A stretch of 44,334 bases of DNA from the NCBI GenBank assembly GCA_003694805.1, contig RFJU01000099.1, positions 1 through 44,334 of the forward strand, read 5' to 3'. The position numbers and the translations under genes are program-made. Every line of letters begins with the position of its first letter. Position 1 is the stretch's first letter. The stretch is from Candidatus Woesearchaeota archaeon. Its GTDB lineage: Archaea > Nanobdellota > Nanobdellia > Woesearchaeales > J110. Below, one piece after another: positions 20,949-29,128 of this stretch. The notes beneath the pieces were generated by a model. That model had not been told where the DNA came from, did no database searches, and worked only from the letters and a program-made list of their open reading frames with translations.

Positions 20949-22838
20949 TCAGCAGAGGCGGATCGCGTCGATGTTGCGAGGCGCCGCGGTTTCTATGCGG
21001 TACGTTTTGTGAATGCTTCGTGCGAGGTCTAAGATGCGGGATGCTTCGCCGTGGTTGAGAATGATTTTTTTGGGTTTGGGGTTGACTCTGCGCACGTAGT
21101 TCATAAGCTCTCTCCTGTCCGCGTGGCCACTGATTTCTAGCTTGTGCACTTCAAGCCGTACAGGAACGGTTTCTATTTTTGCTCCGTCTTGAAAGCTGAT
21201 TTCCGTGGCGCCTCGTTGGATGCGCTTGCCCAGACTGCCTTCTGGGAGAAAGCAACTGAAGATGAGACTGTTTTTGGGGTTGTCAGCAAGCTTTCTAAAG
21301 TATTGAACGGACGGTCCTCCTTCCATCATGCCGCTTGTGGCGAGGATGAGGCAGGGGCCTCCTTCTTCGATGAGTTGTTGGCGCTCTTTGTTGCTTCCGA
21401 CTCGCTTGATGTTTTCTGCGAGGAAGGGGTTGTTGTCTTTATGAAAGATTTGTTGGCGCACGGTGCTGTTGAGGAATTCAGGATATGCAGTATGGATTGC
21501 CATGATGTCCCACACCATGCCGTCGATGTAGATAGGTATTGGATCGAGGCGGCCGCTTCGTATCATGTTTTCAAGAATGACAACAACTTCTTGGGCCCTT
21601 CCGGATCCGAGGACGGGCATAAGAACTTTTCCTCCTCGTTTGATTGTTTCTTCAATGACTTGGCAGAACGCTTCATCTTGCTCCTTGACGGGAGGGAGGA
21701 CGTTGTCCTTGCCACCGTACGTGCTCTCAAGGATGAGGGTTTCGCATCGAGGAAAGGACGTGTTGGCCGGCGCGAGCATTGCCGTTTTTGCGTATTTGAT
21801 GTCGCCAGTGTAGACGAGGTTGTGCAGTCCGTTTCCTATGTGTATGTGGACGATGGCGCTGCCGAGGACGTGGCCTGCGTTGTAGAGGGTGATGCGCACA
21901 TCTGGGGTGATGTCTGTGACTTCTTCGTAGTCGAGGGTTATGGTGTGTTTAACCATCTCCTTGATTTCTTCAGAGGTGTAGATGGGTTCTTTGCCTTCCA
22001 TGCGCTGAATTTTGACGAGGTCTAGCTGGAGGAGGGCCATAATGTCTCGTGTGGGTGCTGTGCAGTAGACGGGTCCTTTGTATCCGAACTTGAAGAGGTA
22101 GGGGAGAAAGCCGACGTGGTCAAGGTGGGCGTGAGTGATGACAACGGCGTCGAGTTCTTGAATGTTGAACTCAGGGACTTCGACATACGGGTAGGCCGCC
22201 TGTTCGCTCGTCGTGTCAAGGCCGCAGTCGAGAAGAACGCGAGATTCCGGCGTTTGGAGCAGGATGCAGCTTCGCCCCACTTGTCTTGCCGCGCCGAGGT
22301 GCGTGATGCGGACCCATTCTTCCTTTTTTTGGCGAAGCCAGCCGTTGTAGATGCGCTGGCCTGTCTTGTGCAGGAATTTTCTGCGGTAGTCCGAGTTTTG
22401 GTAGAGGACCGACCTGATGTTTTCAATGAGTTCTGAGCGTATCGCGGGGGTTCTCTTGATGAGTGGAACCCATAAGGTTTCTTCGCGAATGCTTTGGAGG
22501 TTTTCTCCTTGCTTTCCAATGGCGACGCCGGGCTTTTCTACTTCGATGATGACTTGGCTTCGTGGCTTGTCAAAGATGATTTGCCCTATTTTTGACTCCT
22601 CGCCCAGAATTTGCCTGATTTTCTTCTCAGCGTGTTCCTCTTCGAGGAGGAGGGATGGGGAGGGGCGTAGCTCAATGCGTTTTTTGACGTGATTGACTGC
22701 TCGGCGGATGGCGCCTCCGTCATTGAGAAAAAAGGATTTATCATCGGTGTAGAGGACGATGTTTGCGCCTTCGAACATTGCTTCTTTGATTTTTTCTTTG
22801 GGTATTTTCGTTTCTATTTCTTTAATGATATCTGTCAT
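20949..22838 (-). CDS. cpsf1: aCPSF1/FttA, KH-MBL-beta-CASP ribonuclease and termination factor
   Basis: This 629-residue enzyme is the archaeal CPSF73 homologue that cleaves RNA at U-tracts and drives transcription termination. The N-terminal 170 or so residues are two KH-type RNA-binding modules (EAMFEGANIVLYTDDKSFFL, VIIEVEKPGVAIGKQGENL). The metallo-beta-lactamase domain carries HAHLDHVG (motif 2), GHVLGSAIVHI (motif 3) and YTGDIKYA (motif 4). The beta-CASP domain has VLMPVLGSGRAQEV, LATSGMMEGG and SGHADRREL. Length is normal. The ATG follows a 5' region rich in CAA triplets on the sense strand. Many U-tracts after genes in this window are its expected targets. Confidence 0.96.
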   Translation of the reverse strand: MTDIIKEIETKIPKEKIKEAMFEGANIVLYTDDKSFFLNDGGAIRRAVNHVKKRIELRPSPSLLLEEEHAEKKIRQILGEESKIGQIIFDKPRSQVIIEVEKPGVAIGKQGENLQSIREETLWVPLIKRTPAIRSELIENIRSVLYQNSDYRRKFLHKTGQRIYNGWLRQKKEEWVRITHLGAARQVGRSCILLQTPESRVLLDCGLDTTSEQAAYPYVEVPEFNIQELDAVVITHAHLDHVGFLPYLFKFGYKGPVYCTAPTRDIMALLQLDLVKIQRMEGKEPIYTSEEIKEMVKHTITLDYEEVTDITPDVRITLYNAGHVLGSAIVHIHIGNGLHNLVYTGDIKYAKTAMLAPANTSFPRCETLILESTYGGKDNVLPPVKEQDEAFCQVIEETIKRGGKVLMPVLGSGRAQEVVVILENMIRSGRLDPIPIYIDGMVWDIMAIHTAYPEFLNSTVRQQIFHKDNNPFLAENIKRVGSNKERQQLIEEGGPCLILATSGMMEGGPSVQYFRKLADNPKNSLIFSCFLPEGSLGKRIQRGATEISFQDGAKIETVPVRLEVHKLEISGHADRRELMNYVRRVNPKPKKIILNHGEASRILDLARSIHKTYRIETAAPRNIDAIRLC

Positions 22839-23278
22839 GGGTCTCTAAAACCTCTCTTGTTGTGTTGTGTTTTGTTGGATGGTTGTTCGGTTGTTCTTTT
22901 GTGTTGTTTTTTTCCTTTCGTGTCGTTATTGTTTCAGTTGTGCTTCTTGTCTTTCTTGTTTCACAGATAGCAATCGTTTCATTCAGTTCAGATTGGAATT
23001 GGTGAAACAGCCTAAGAATCGTGTTTCCTTCAGGCTGAAAAAGTAATGGTGAGGTTCCGTTGTTCCGGTGATGACGGTGATGAATACGTAGTGTGGTGTT
23101 CGTAGGTGTTTGCAAAAGCGGTTTTCTTGCAGGTTCTTTTTTTGTGAAAAAAAGTTTTGTGAAAAAAAAGTGTGGTTGCCGATTGTCGTTAGGTTGTTCG
23201 TTGTTGTTGGTAAGAGTGCCGCGCTCGGCGTTGAAGAGGATTGGAAGATGGTGTTCGCGGCGTTCTGCTTAGATCTGC
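22839..23278. other. Intergenic region between psmB and aCPSF1
   Basis: I see no credible gene in these 440 bases. The minus strand near aCPSF1 (about 22850-22930) is A/C-rich with CAA and ACA repeats. The far end holds tandem T-tracts that would end psmB transcription (23132-23170). The 60-97 residue frames here are low-complexity. Confidence 0.55.
23132..23170 (-). terminator. Tandem U-tracts downstream of psmB
   Basis: On the minus strand there are T-tracts of eight and seven separated by CACAAAAC. The + strand equivalent forms an A/T-only stem (CTTTTTTT-GTG-AAAAAAAG). The site lies about 110 bp past the psmB stop and is the best terminator candidate in this gap. Confidence 0.55.
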
Positions 23279-23899
23279 CTAGATTGTTGTTGTGATTGTT
23301 TTCTTGAGGACTTCGCGGTAGCCTTGCTTGTCAACAACAGCGACGATGACGCCGCCGCCGCTTGCAGAGTCTCTTTGCAGGGCTGCGTTGATTGCTTTGA
23401 CGGCGAGGTCGACTGCTTGCTGCGAGGTGAGGTCTTTTTTGTAGTTGGTTTCGAGAACGCCGTAGGCAAAGAGGCTTCCTGAACCGCTTGCGACGAAGTC
23501 TTCCGCTTCGCTGAGCGATCCGTCCATGTAGATGTCGTACAGCCCTGGCTTTTTATCGTATCCTCCGAGGAGGAAGTGCGTCACGCTGGGTATCATGCGG
23601 CGCACCATCCCATACACCCATCCTGAGAGGAGGTTGGCTGTTTCCTTGACGGTTGGGGCCCTGCCTGTCCGGATGGTTTGCAGCTGGAGCTCTGAGCGCA
23701 GGTATTTTGCGAGGAGTTGTATATCAGAGACTGACCCTGCCGTTGTTATAGCGATGGTGTCCGTCACAGGAAGGACTTTTTTGACGTGCTTATTCGCGAT
23801 GAAGTTGCCCGCTGTTGCGCGCATGTCTGCCGCGAGGACGACAGCGTCCTTTGCAATAATGCCTACAGTGGTGGTTCCTGTTTTCATGGATTCATTCAC
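23279..23899 (-). CDS. psmB: Proteasome beta subunit
   Basis: This protein of about 206 residues is the catalytic subunit of the 20S proteasome. A short propeptide (NESMKTG) precedes the nucleophile in TTTVGIIAKDAVVLAADMRA. The active-site Lys is in NKHVKKV, and the conserved late motif is SGSGSLFAYGVLE. The Ser/Asp site follows in QRDSASGGGVIVAVV. A GTG at 23899 is preferred because GGTGA stands eight bases upstream; a GTG at 23911 would add four residues. A palindromic TATA box GTTTATAAAC (23984-23993) precedes it. The gene ends in TAG. A divergent, interrupted relative lies at 18603-19364. Confidence 0.94.
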   Translation of the reverse strand: MNESMKTGTTTVGIIAKDAVVLAADMRATAGNFIANKHVKKVLPVTDTIAITTAGSVSDIQLLAKYLRSELQLQTIRTGRAPTVKETANLLSGWVYGMVRRMIPSVTHFLLGGYDKKPGLYDIYMDGSLSEAEDFVASGSGSLFAYGVLETNYKKDLTSQQAVDLAVKAINAALQRDSASGGGVIVAVVDKQGYREVLKKTITTTI

Positions 23900-23983
23900 G
23901 GTAATGCTCACCTAAGCTCTCGTTCCTCTCTTCTTGAGAACGTCTTGATCAGAACTCATAACAAAGAGCGAGAACGGATACGG

Positions 23984-23993
23984 GTTTATAAAC
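23984..23993 (-). promoter_or_regulatory. TATA box of psmB
   Basis: GTTTATAAAC, a perfect palindrome, lies about 90 bp before the GTG. It implies a leader of about 60 nt. Confidence 0.5.
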
Positions 23994-24005
23994 GTTTTGG
24001 TTGGT

Positions 24006-24548
24006 TTAATGGACTTTGGCAAAGATTTCGCCGGTGAGGTTGTGTCTGGGAGCGCCTGTTTTGTTTCTCTGGAAGGTGAGGGTGACGCTGGCCAGGTCTT
24101 TGTCCCCTTTCGTGTAGCGATGGTTGAAGGTGCTGCAGAGGTTTTCAATATCGAGGATGACTTCTCCTTTCTTGCCGGGGGGGATGGTTACGTACGTCCC
24201 TCCTGAAAGAACATTGTCAGAGCAGACTTCGAGGGCGTATGCGTTGGTGATGTTTATTGCTTTGCCGAAGTTGTTCCTGAGGGTGACTTTTACTTGGGCA
24301 GGGGCTTCTTGTATGTAGAAGTCTTCGCAAACGAGTTGGGGGCCGAATTCGCATCGTTCAGGAAAGTATTGGCTTGGCGTGAGAAGGCCGTAGTAGGCGA
24401 GGGAGCCAACAACGACGAGGATGACGAGAAATCCCCACCCGTACGTGATGAGGTATTCGAGGGCTGCTTGTCCTGCTCGTGTTTTGAGTTGTTCTTCCGC
24501 AGCGATGCGGCGCGGGTGCTTGTGGGTTGTTGGCTGCTTCTGCGGCAT
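24006..24548 (-). CDS. Type IV pilin-like protein 1 (four-Cys family)
   Basis: This 180-residue protein has a class III signal: a basic leader, then RAG|QAALEYLITYGWGFLVIL, the hydrophobic helix that packs in the pilus core after PibD/FlaK-type cleavage following Gly. The head has the motif shared by all six pilins here: P-E-R-C, seven residues, then C (CEFGPQLVC). A second Cys pair follows (EVCSDN ... ENLCSTF), and the final strand is TGEIFAKVH. Sequons (NIT, NLT, NKT) suggest surface glycosylation. The ATG is preceded by GAGGTGA. It is the last pilin of the series. Confidence 0.88.
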   Translation of the reverse strand: MPQKQPTTHKHPRRIAAEEQLKTRAGQAALEYLITYGWGFLVILVVVGSLAYYGLLTPSQYFPERCEFGPQLVCEDFYIQEAPAQVKVTLRNNFGKAINITNAYALEVCSDNVLSGGTYVTIPPGKKGEVILDIENLCSTFNHRYTKGDKDLASVTLTFQRNKTGAPRHNLTGEIFAKVH

Positions 24549-24614
24549 CGCTCACCTCTTTTTTTTCGTTTGGGATCTTTTAGGACTGACCGCGTAGTTA
24601 ACGTTATCTTGATG

Positions 24615-25193
24615 TTATTCTTTTACGACTTTTGCATAGATTTCGCCGTCGGTTTCGTGGGGGTACCCCCCTGCTTCGAGGCGGTAGGCAAGTTCTACGA
24701 GTATTTTGACGCGCTCCCCTTCTAAAAACGTGCCGGCAGGGAAGGAGCAGACGAATTCTTTGATTTCTCGGTTGTTCCACGTTGACCCATCGTGGGTCAT
24801 GTCGCCCGCGGTGGAGGTTGTGCCTTCGATGGTGCAGTTGGCCGTTCCTGCTATGATGGATTTTCCGACGTTTTGGGTGAGCTTGAAGCGAACGTTTCCT
24901 TGGTCGGTCACTTGGTAGTCTTGGCAGCTGAACTCGCTTCCTACAACGCATTTGTTGGGAAGGAACTTGCCTGGGTTGATGAAGCCAAAGTAGCTGATTG
25001 CTGCCATCATGATGAGAATGATGAGGAAGGCCCATCCGTACGTGGTGAGGAATTCGAGGGCGGCTTGCCCTTGTTTCCCTTGCTTCTGGGCGGGCAGGTA
25101 TTCATCCGGACGGGCGGTTGCTTCGAGACGCTGGTGAGGATTGTTTTGTTTGCTCCTTCGTTGACAGCAGGGTTTTTTTCGCAGGGAGGTCAT
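24615..25193 (-). CDS. Type IV pilin-like protein 2 (four-Cys family)
   Basis: This protein has 192 residues. The start at 25193 is fixed by a TATA box at leaderless distance; the longer frame to 25277 spans that box. After a basic leader of about 45 residues comes the processing site KQG|QAALEFLTTYGWAFLIIL. The head carries LPNKC, seven residues, C (CVVGSEFSC), a second pair (NCTIEG ... EFVCSFPAG), and ends with GGYPHETDGEIYAKVVKE. It is closest in layout to the minor pilin at 25433, which also has GGYP before its last strand. Confidence 0.88.
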   Translation of the reverse strand: MTSLRKKPCCQRRSKQNNPHQRLEATARPDEYLPAQKQGKQGQAALEFLTTYGWAFLIILIMMAAISYFGFINPGKFLPNKCVVGSEFSCQDYQVTDQGNVRFKLTQNVGKSIIAGTANCTIEGTTSTAGDMTHDGSTWNNREIKEFVCSFPAGTFLEGERVKILVELAYRLEAGGYPHETDGEIYAKVVKE

Positions 25194-25212
25194 GGACGTT
25201 CTTGAGCTCCTT

Positions 25213-25225
25213 TCTTTTATAAATA
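25213..25225 (-). promoter_or_regulatory. TATA box of pilin 2
   Basis: ATATTTATAAAAG on the minus strand is centred about 26 bp before the ATG at 25193. Confidence 0.7.
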
Positions 25226-25432
25226 TTGTGTTGTTCTTTTGTAACAGTACCTTCAACGGTTTGCTCATGGGCTTCATTTCTTCTTTGTTTTTTTTAAATT
25301 AATGCGCTTCCCTCACCCAGCCAGTGGTTTTCCGCTAAGAATAAAGAACAAAGAAGCGAAAAAGAATAACTCGCAGGTGTTATTTCGTGTTCTCTCTTCT
25401 ACGCTGCAGGGGGGAGTCGTAGTATGTATGCA

Positions 25433-26482
25433 CTACCCAAATAATCCTCCAATGCCTCCCCCGCTTCCACTGCTTCCGCTTCCGGGACAGCAGTACCCTG
25501 AGCAAATGTGATGTCGTATACAGTCATTGCTCGTAGCTAACCCTGTGTACGAGTACCCGTCAGGACAAGTGCAAGGGGACCCGCCAGGGCATTCTTCATC
25601 GATTGCGCCGTCGCAGTCATCGTCAATGTTGTTGTAGCACACTTCCGTGGCTGCGGGATTAATTGCAGCGTCGTTGTCGTCACAGTCCCCAAACGACCAG
25701 GCCGGCTGGTTATAGCCTGCGTATCCGCTGTTGGCGGGGTCGCAGACGGTCCTGTTTTCGACGTAGGTGTCTCCGTCGGCGTCGTTGCAGCAGTCCCTGT
25801 CTTGCGTGTCCACCTTGCCGTCAAAGTCGTTGTCAAATCCGTCCTGACAGAATTCGATATTCGTATCTTCTGGGTCGTCAGAAATGGGAGGGGGGAGTTT
25901 GTCCTCGCTTGCTGTGCTTTGAACGTGGATGTCCGTCTCTCGAGGGTAGCCGCCGCGGGCCGGGGTGAATTGGACAGCGATGTCAAGTGCGGCTTGCTCG
26001 TCTTTTTCAAGCACCCGTCCCGGGAACCTGCACGTGACGATGACGCCTCCCTCGCTTGTGATTGACGTTTTTTTGCTTCGAGGGCCTCCGTTTAGGTTGT
26101 CAAAGAAGCATTCTTCTGCTTTTGTTCCGTCTTGCAATGTTGCTGTGGCGTTGAGCGTTCCTGCTTTGTCTTCGTTGCTTGCCACTTGCACTTGAACAAA
26201 GGTTGCGTCAGCGTCGGGGTCGTAGAAGACGCGGTGCTCTTGGCAGTTGAACTCGCTTCCTGCCTTGCATGCTTCTTTTTTGAGGATGTTTTCGCCAATG
26301 ATGCCGGAGTACATCATAGCGCCTAGGGCGAGCGTCATGAGAATGAGTGCAAGAACAATAATGGTGGTGTTTTCAACAATGAGGCCTTGCCTTCGCGGGG
26401 GGCTTTGAAAGAACGTCCGCGTTTTTTGCGTGTTTTTTTGCGTCGTCCTTCGCCTGGCCGTTTCTTCTTGGCCTGTTCTCAT
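25433..26482 (-). CDS. Pilin-like adhesin candidate with MopE repeats
   Basis: This protein of about 349 residues has a long basic leader, then the prepilin-like site RRQG|LIVENTTIIV and a hydrophobic helix ending MMYSG. The head has the family pattern: CKAGSEFNC (C, seven residues, C), a second pair (ECFFDN ... VTCRFPG) and GGYPRETDIHV. A long C-terminal extension follows, with Asp/Cys-rich MopE-type calcium motifs (FCQDGFDNDFDGKVDTQD, GDCDDNDAAINPAATEVC, NNIDDDCDGAIDEEC), a Cys cluster and a Gly/Ser tail ending GGGIGGLFG. It is the best candidate for a pilus-tip or adhesive minor pilin. The start at 26482 is chosen from the TATA box ACATTTAAG; an ATG five codons earlier overlaps its spacing. 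It ends in TAG. Confidence 0.83.
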   Translation of the reverse strand: MRTGQEETARRRTTQKNTQKTRTFFQSPPRRQGLIVENTTIIVLALILMTLALGAMMYSGIIGENILKKEACKAGSEFNCQEHRVFYDPDADATFVQVQVASNEDKAGTLNATATLQDGTKAEECFFDNLNGGPRSKKTSITSEGGVIVTCRFPGRVLEKDEQAALDIAVQFTPARGGYPRETDIHVQSTASEDKLPPPISDDPEDTNIEFCQDGFDNDFDGKVDTQDRDCCNDADGDTYVENRTVCDPANSGYAGYNQPAWSFGDCDDNDAAINPAATEVCYNNIDDDCDGAIDEECPGGSPCTCPDGYSYTGLATSNDCIRHHICSGYCCPGSGSSGSGGGIGGLFG

Positions 26483-26592
26483 ATTCGTTTTTTTCATATC
26501 GTTTTTCTTAAATGTTTTCTTTTTGAAGCCGTCACAGACCGATTTTCTTGTGCAGGAGCGGTGCTGTGCCGCTTGGCAGCTACGCCTTTGCC

Positions 26593-27231
26593 TTATGGCT
26601 CTGGCGGAGCCGTCCCGGTGCTGGCTTTTCCCACGACTTCGCCGTGAGCAGCGAGGGGGTATTTTCTCTCAGGGACGATAGTAAAGGCAGTGTTTGCTTT
26701 GATGCGTTCCCCGTACGTGAACGCTTGGGGGAAATAACAGTAGGTTGAGAATGATTCTCCAGGCAACACCTTGATGGTTTCTGCTTTCTGTGCACCGTCT
26801 TGAGAGACGAGGTAGCAGCGAGTCGCGGTCAATTCTTTTTCGGGTATTGTCGCGGTGAGATTGACCCTTGCGGGTTCTGGTATGGCAAGGCCGAGGCGAA
26901 GGGAGAGGTATGCCCTGCCGGTGGCGGTGTCATTGAAGATTTGAAAATCCTTGCAGATTACCTCTGATGATGTCACGCATCCTTCGGGAATGTAGCGTTC
27001 GGCGGAGAAGACGCCGAAATAGGCGAGGGCTGCGACGATGACGAGAAGCGTGATGATTGCCCACCCGTACGTCATCATAAACTCGATTGCCGCTTGCCCC
27101 CTTGCCGCTTGCCCCTTCGTCGTTGCTTGCCTCATCGATGCGTGCGATGCTTGCCCGGGGGGAGTGCACGTTGCCGTCCTGCAGTGTTTTTGCACACTGC
27201 CTTTTCGAGCGATACTGGTACGGTGCTTCAT
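26593..27231 (-). CDS. Type IV pilin-like protein 3 (four-Cys family)
   Basis: This protein has up to 212 residues. The processing site is AARG|QAAIEFMMTYGWAIITLL. The head follows the family pattern: PEGC, seven residues, C (CVTSSEVIC), the second pair (RCYLVSQ ... TYCYFP) and the last strand HGEVVGKAS. A short Pro/Thr tail is added. The leader is uncertain: an in-frame ATG (MRQATTKGQAARG) would shorten it to about 17 residues, a more usual length. No TATA box fits 27231 well, so it may be expressed from the upstream pilin promoter. Confidence 0.85.
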   Translation of the reverse strand: MKHRTSIARKGSVQKHCRTATCTPPGQASHASMRQATTKGQAARGQAAIEFMMTYGWAIITLLVIVAALAYFGVFSAERYIPEGCVTSSEVICKDFQIFNDTATGRAYLSLRLGLAIPEPARVNLTATIPEKELTATRCYLVSQDGAQKAETIKVLPGESFSTYCYFPQAFTYGERIKANTAFTIVPERKYPLAAHGEVVGKASTGTAPPEP

Positions 27232-27309
27232 AAAGAGCGTGACGAAGGCGTTGTGCGCGTGCTTCGCTTGCAGGAAGGAGTGATGGTGCCCGTTGCGCTA
27301 CAACGGTCG

Positions 27310-27924
27310 TTATTGGACAGTACCATAGATTTCCCCCGCGCCGACATGGCTGAAGTTCGGGTTGTCGTTATTCCATTCCACGTTGAACTTGAGCTTGAGC
27401 CGCCTTCCTGACTCGTATGGCGTTTGGAACTCACACGTTATTAGTTTCTTTTGTTCGATGAGTATCTTGCCGATGGGGTTTGGGGTGAGTGTTTTGCAGT
27501 CTTGGAACGCGTTGGCCGTTGCTTCCTTGTATTGGAGTTTCGTGATGTTCACTACTTGAGCTGCTGCGTTTTTGAGCTCGAACTTGACGTGGGTCGTGTT
27601 AATTTGAAAACCCGTGCAGGGGAGTTCTTGCTGGAAGTTGCAGCGCTCCGGAAGGATTTTGGATGGGTCGAGGACGCCGAAGTAAGCCAGGGCGCCGATA
27701 GCGACGAGGACTGCGAGAAGAGCCCAGCCGTAGGTCATGAGAAACTCGATCGCCGCCTGTGCTTTGCGAGGGGTTGGGCACAGGTTTTTCGGCGTTGTTG
27801 CTCTCGATGGTGACCTCAGGCTCTTCTTTGTCGTGAGGATGTGTTGGGGTTGTGAAGCCCCTCTCAGGGCGTCGTTGGATTTCTTCTGGGACGGGTTCAT
27901 GATCTTCTTCCTTTGCGCCTTCAT
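27310..27924 (-). CDS. Type IV pilin-like protein 4 (four-Cys family)
   Basis: This protein has up to 204 residues. The signal reads PRKA|QAAIEFLMTYGWALLAVL, with Ala in place of the usual Gly at the cleavage position. The head has LPERC, seven residues, C (CNFQQELPC), the second pair (DCKTLTP ... ITCEFQTP) and the final AGEIYGTVQ. The leader of about 55 residues is long and basic; an ATG eight codons downstream (MNPSQKK) is possible. A TATA-like CCTTAAAAAG at about 27980-27990 suggests its own promoter. Confidence 0.85.
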   Translation of the reverse strand: MKAQRKKIMNPSQKKSNDALRGASQPQHILTTKKSLRSPSRATTPKNLCPTPRKAQAAIEFLMTYGWALLAVLVAIGALAYFGVLDPSKILPERCNFQQELPCTGFQINTTHVKFELKNAAAQVVNITKLQYKEATANAFQDCKTLTPNPIGKILIEQKKLITCEFQTPYESGRRLKLKFNVEWNNDNPNFSHVGAGEIYGTVQ

Positions 27925-28020
27925 TTTTTATTTGCTTTTTTTGGGAGCTGCGCTCTTTGGTACCTCTTGGCTCCTTGTCTTTTTAAGGTTTTACTTTTTT
28001 TCGGCCTTGTTCCTTGTTCT

Positions 28021-28515
28021 CTAGGGCACGACTTTTGCGATGATAACACCTTGTACTGGTCTTGGGTAGGATTGCTTGATGTACTTTACATTGGCGCGTA
28101 TTTTTGCACGGCTCCCTGGCTCGAGGTCTAGCTGCTCAGCACACGTTATTTGAACATACCTGCCGGGCTTGACGACTACTTCCTGCTTGTTCTGGCCGTC
28201 AAAACGACAGTTGCCCCAGTTAATCTTTCTTCCGGAATCAAGTGTGAACAAAAGGTGCTCTTGTTTGAGCGTGATGGGGTAGCTGTAGCTGTTCTTGAGG
28301 AGGAGGAAGAGGCCTTTCGTGGCGGAGAGTGAGAAGTCTTGGCATACGAGTGGGGCTTCAAGAGAGCAGTATTCCATGAAGGGAAAATGCGGAATGGTGA
28401 AGATGCCAACGTAGGCGAGGACTGCTGTGATGAGAAGGAGCGTGAGAATCGCCCAGCCATAGGTGAGGAGAAAATCAAAAACGACCTTGGAGGCGTTTGT
28501 CAAGTCTTCCTTCAT
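28021..28515 (-). CDS. Divergent pilin-like protein 5 (four-Cys family)
   Basis: This protein has about 164 residues. The ATG at 28515 is chosen because GGAGGA stands eight bases upstream; longer in-frame starts at 28551 and 28530 exist. The membrane helix keeps the family signature (FDFLLTYGWAILTLLLI), but the cleavage motif is eroded: NASKVV replaces the Gly-Gln-Ala, and Asp replaces Glu. It may remain uncleaved as an initiating or anchoring subunit. The head retains CSLEAPLVC (C, seven residues, C), the second pair (NCRFDG ... ITCAEQ) and the last strand GVIIAKVVP. It ends in TAG. It is first of the pilins in transcription order. Confidence 0.82.
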   Translation of the reverse strand: MKEDLTNASKVVFDFLLTYGWAILTLLLITAVLAYVGIFTIPHFPFMEYCSLEAPLVCQDFSLSATKGLFLLLKNSYSYPITLKQEHLLFTLDSGRKINWGNCRFDGQNKQEVVVKPGRYVQITCAEQLDLEPGSRAKIRANVKYIKQSYPRPVQGVIIAKVVP

Positions 28516-28679
28516 TGTTTGTTCCTCCATTCTTCTCTCGTGTTCCTTCATTTCTTTCGCGGGGAGAGCGGTTCTTCAGCGAGGAAGGGTGCAGCCCCCT
28601 TCGTTTTTTCGCGTCACGTGCTGGCAGGGGTCGCCGTTGGCCCGTCGGAGCTCGTACTTTGTCGCTCGCTAGCCTGTGG

Positions 28680-28964
28680 TCACGGCTTTCGCTTGTTATG
28701 GCTTCCTTGAATGCTTTTGAGGTCGTCGCGAGTTCGAACAAGGAGGCTGAAGAGGATGATGATGACAATCGTGTTGAGAAAGGTGACGCCGAAGTTGAGT
28801 ATAGCAAGAAGCGAAGGCTCTTCACTGACGGCCGAGATGCGAAAGCCAAGAGCGATGCCGAGAAAGAGTACGACGAGGACGATGATTGGGAAGATCGTCT
28901 TGTGTTGAGCGAGAGTGAGCGCGTCGGCGGAGGTTTTTTCTTTTGTTGCTTGCGTCCTGGTCAT
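28680..28964 (-). CDS. Small two-helix membrane protein of the pilus locus
   Basis: This protein has 94 residues. There are two predicted transmembrane helices (IFPIIVLVVLFLGIALGF and AILNFGVTFLNTIVIIILFSLLV), flanked by a Lys/Thr-rich N-terminus and a basic C-terminus (RTRDDLKSIQGSHNKRKP). No family is recognised. It lies between the TadC-like genes and the pilins, preceded by its own TATA box (CTTTATAAAC, 29061-29070). It may scaffold the platform or pilins. The second helix is short and carries Asn, as in oligomerising segments. Confidence 0.72.
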   Translation of the reverse strand: MTRTQATKEKTSADALTLAQHKTIFPIIVLVVLFLGIALGFRISAVSEEPSLLAILNFGVTFLNTIVIIILFSLLVRTRDDLKSIQGSHNKRKP

Positions 28965-29060
28965 GGTATTGGTGGTTGCGTCTCGCCGCAGTGGCTGTTG
29001 CTGTGGCGTTCCTTCGCGATGGCTGTTGTTTTGATGATTGTGTTAGGTCTTGTCAAGCGA

Positions 29061-29070
29061 GTTTATAAAG
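29061..29070 (-). promoter_or_regulatory. TATA box upstream of the two-helix protein and pilins
   Basis: CTTTATAAAC on the minus strand implies a start near 29040 and a leader of about 75 nt for the gene at 28964. It is the likely promoter of the pilin half of the locus. Confidence 0.55.
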
Positions 29071-29128
29071 GTTGTTGTTGGGATTCGCGACACTCGTTTG
29101 GTTCTGCTCTGCTATGATGCGTTGCTGT

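Noticed and set aside
21144-22025. A 293-codon + strand frame inside aCPSF1
   Set aside because: It lies antisense to the conserved MBL and beta-CASP motifs. Its Cys/Phe/Val-rich product resembles nothing and there is no promoter.
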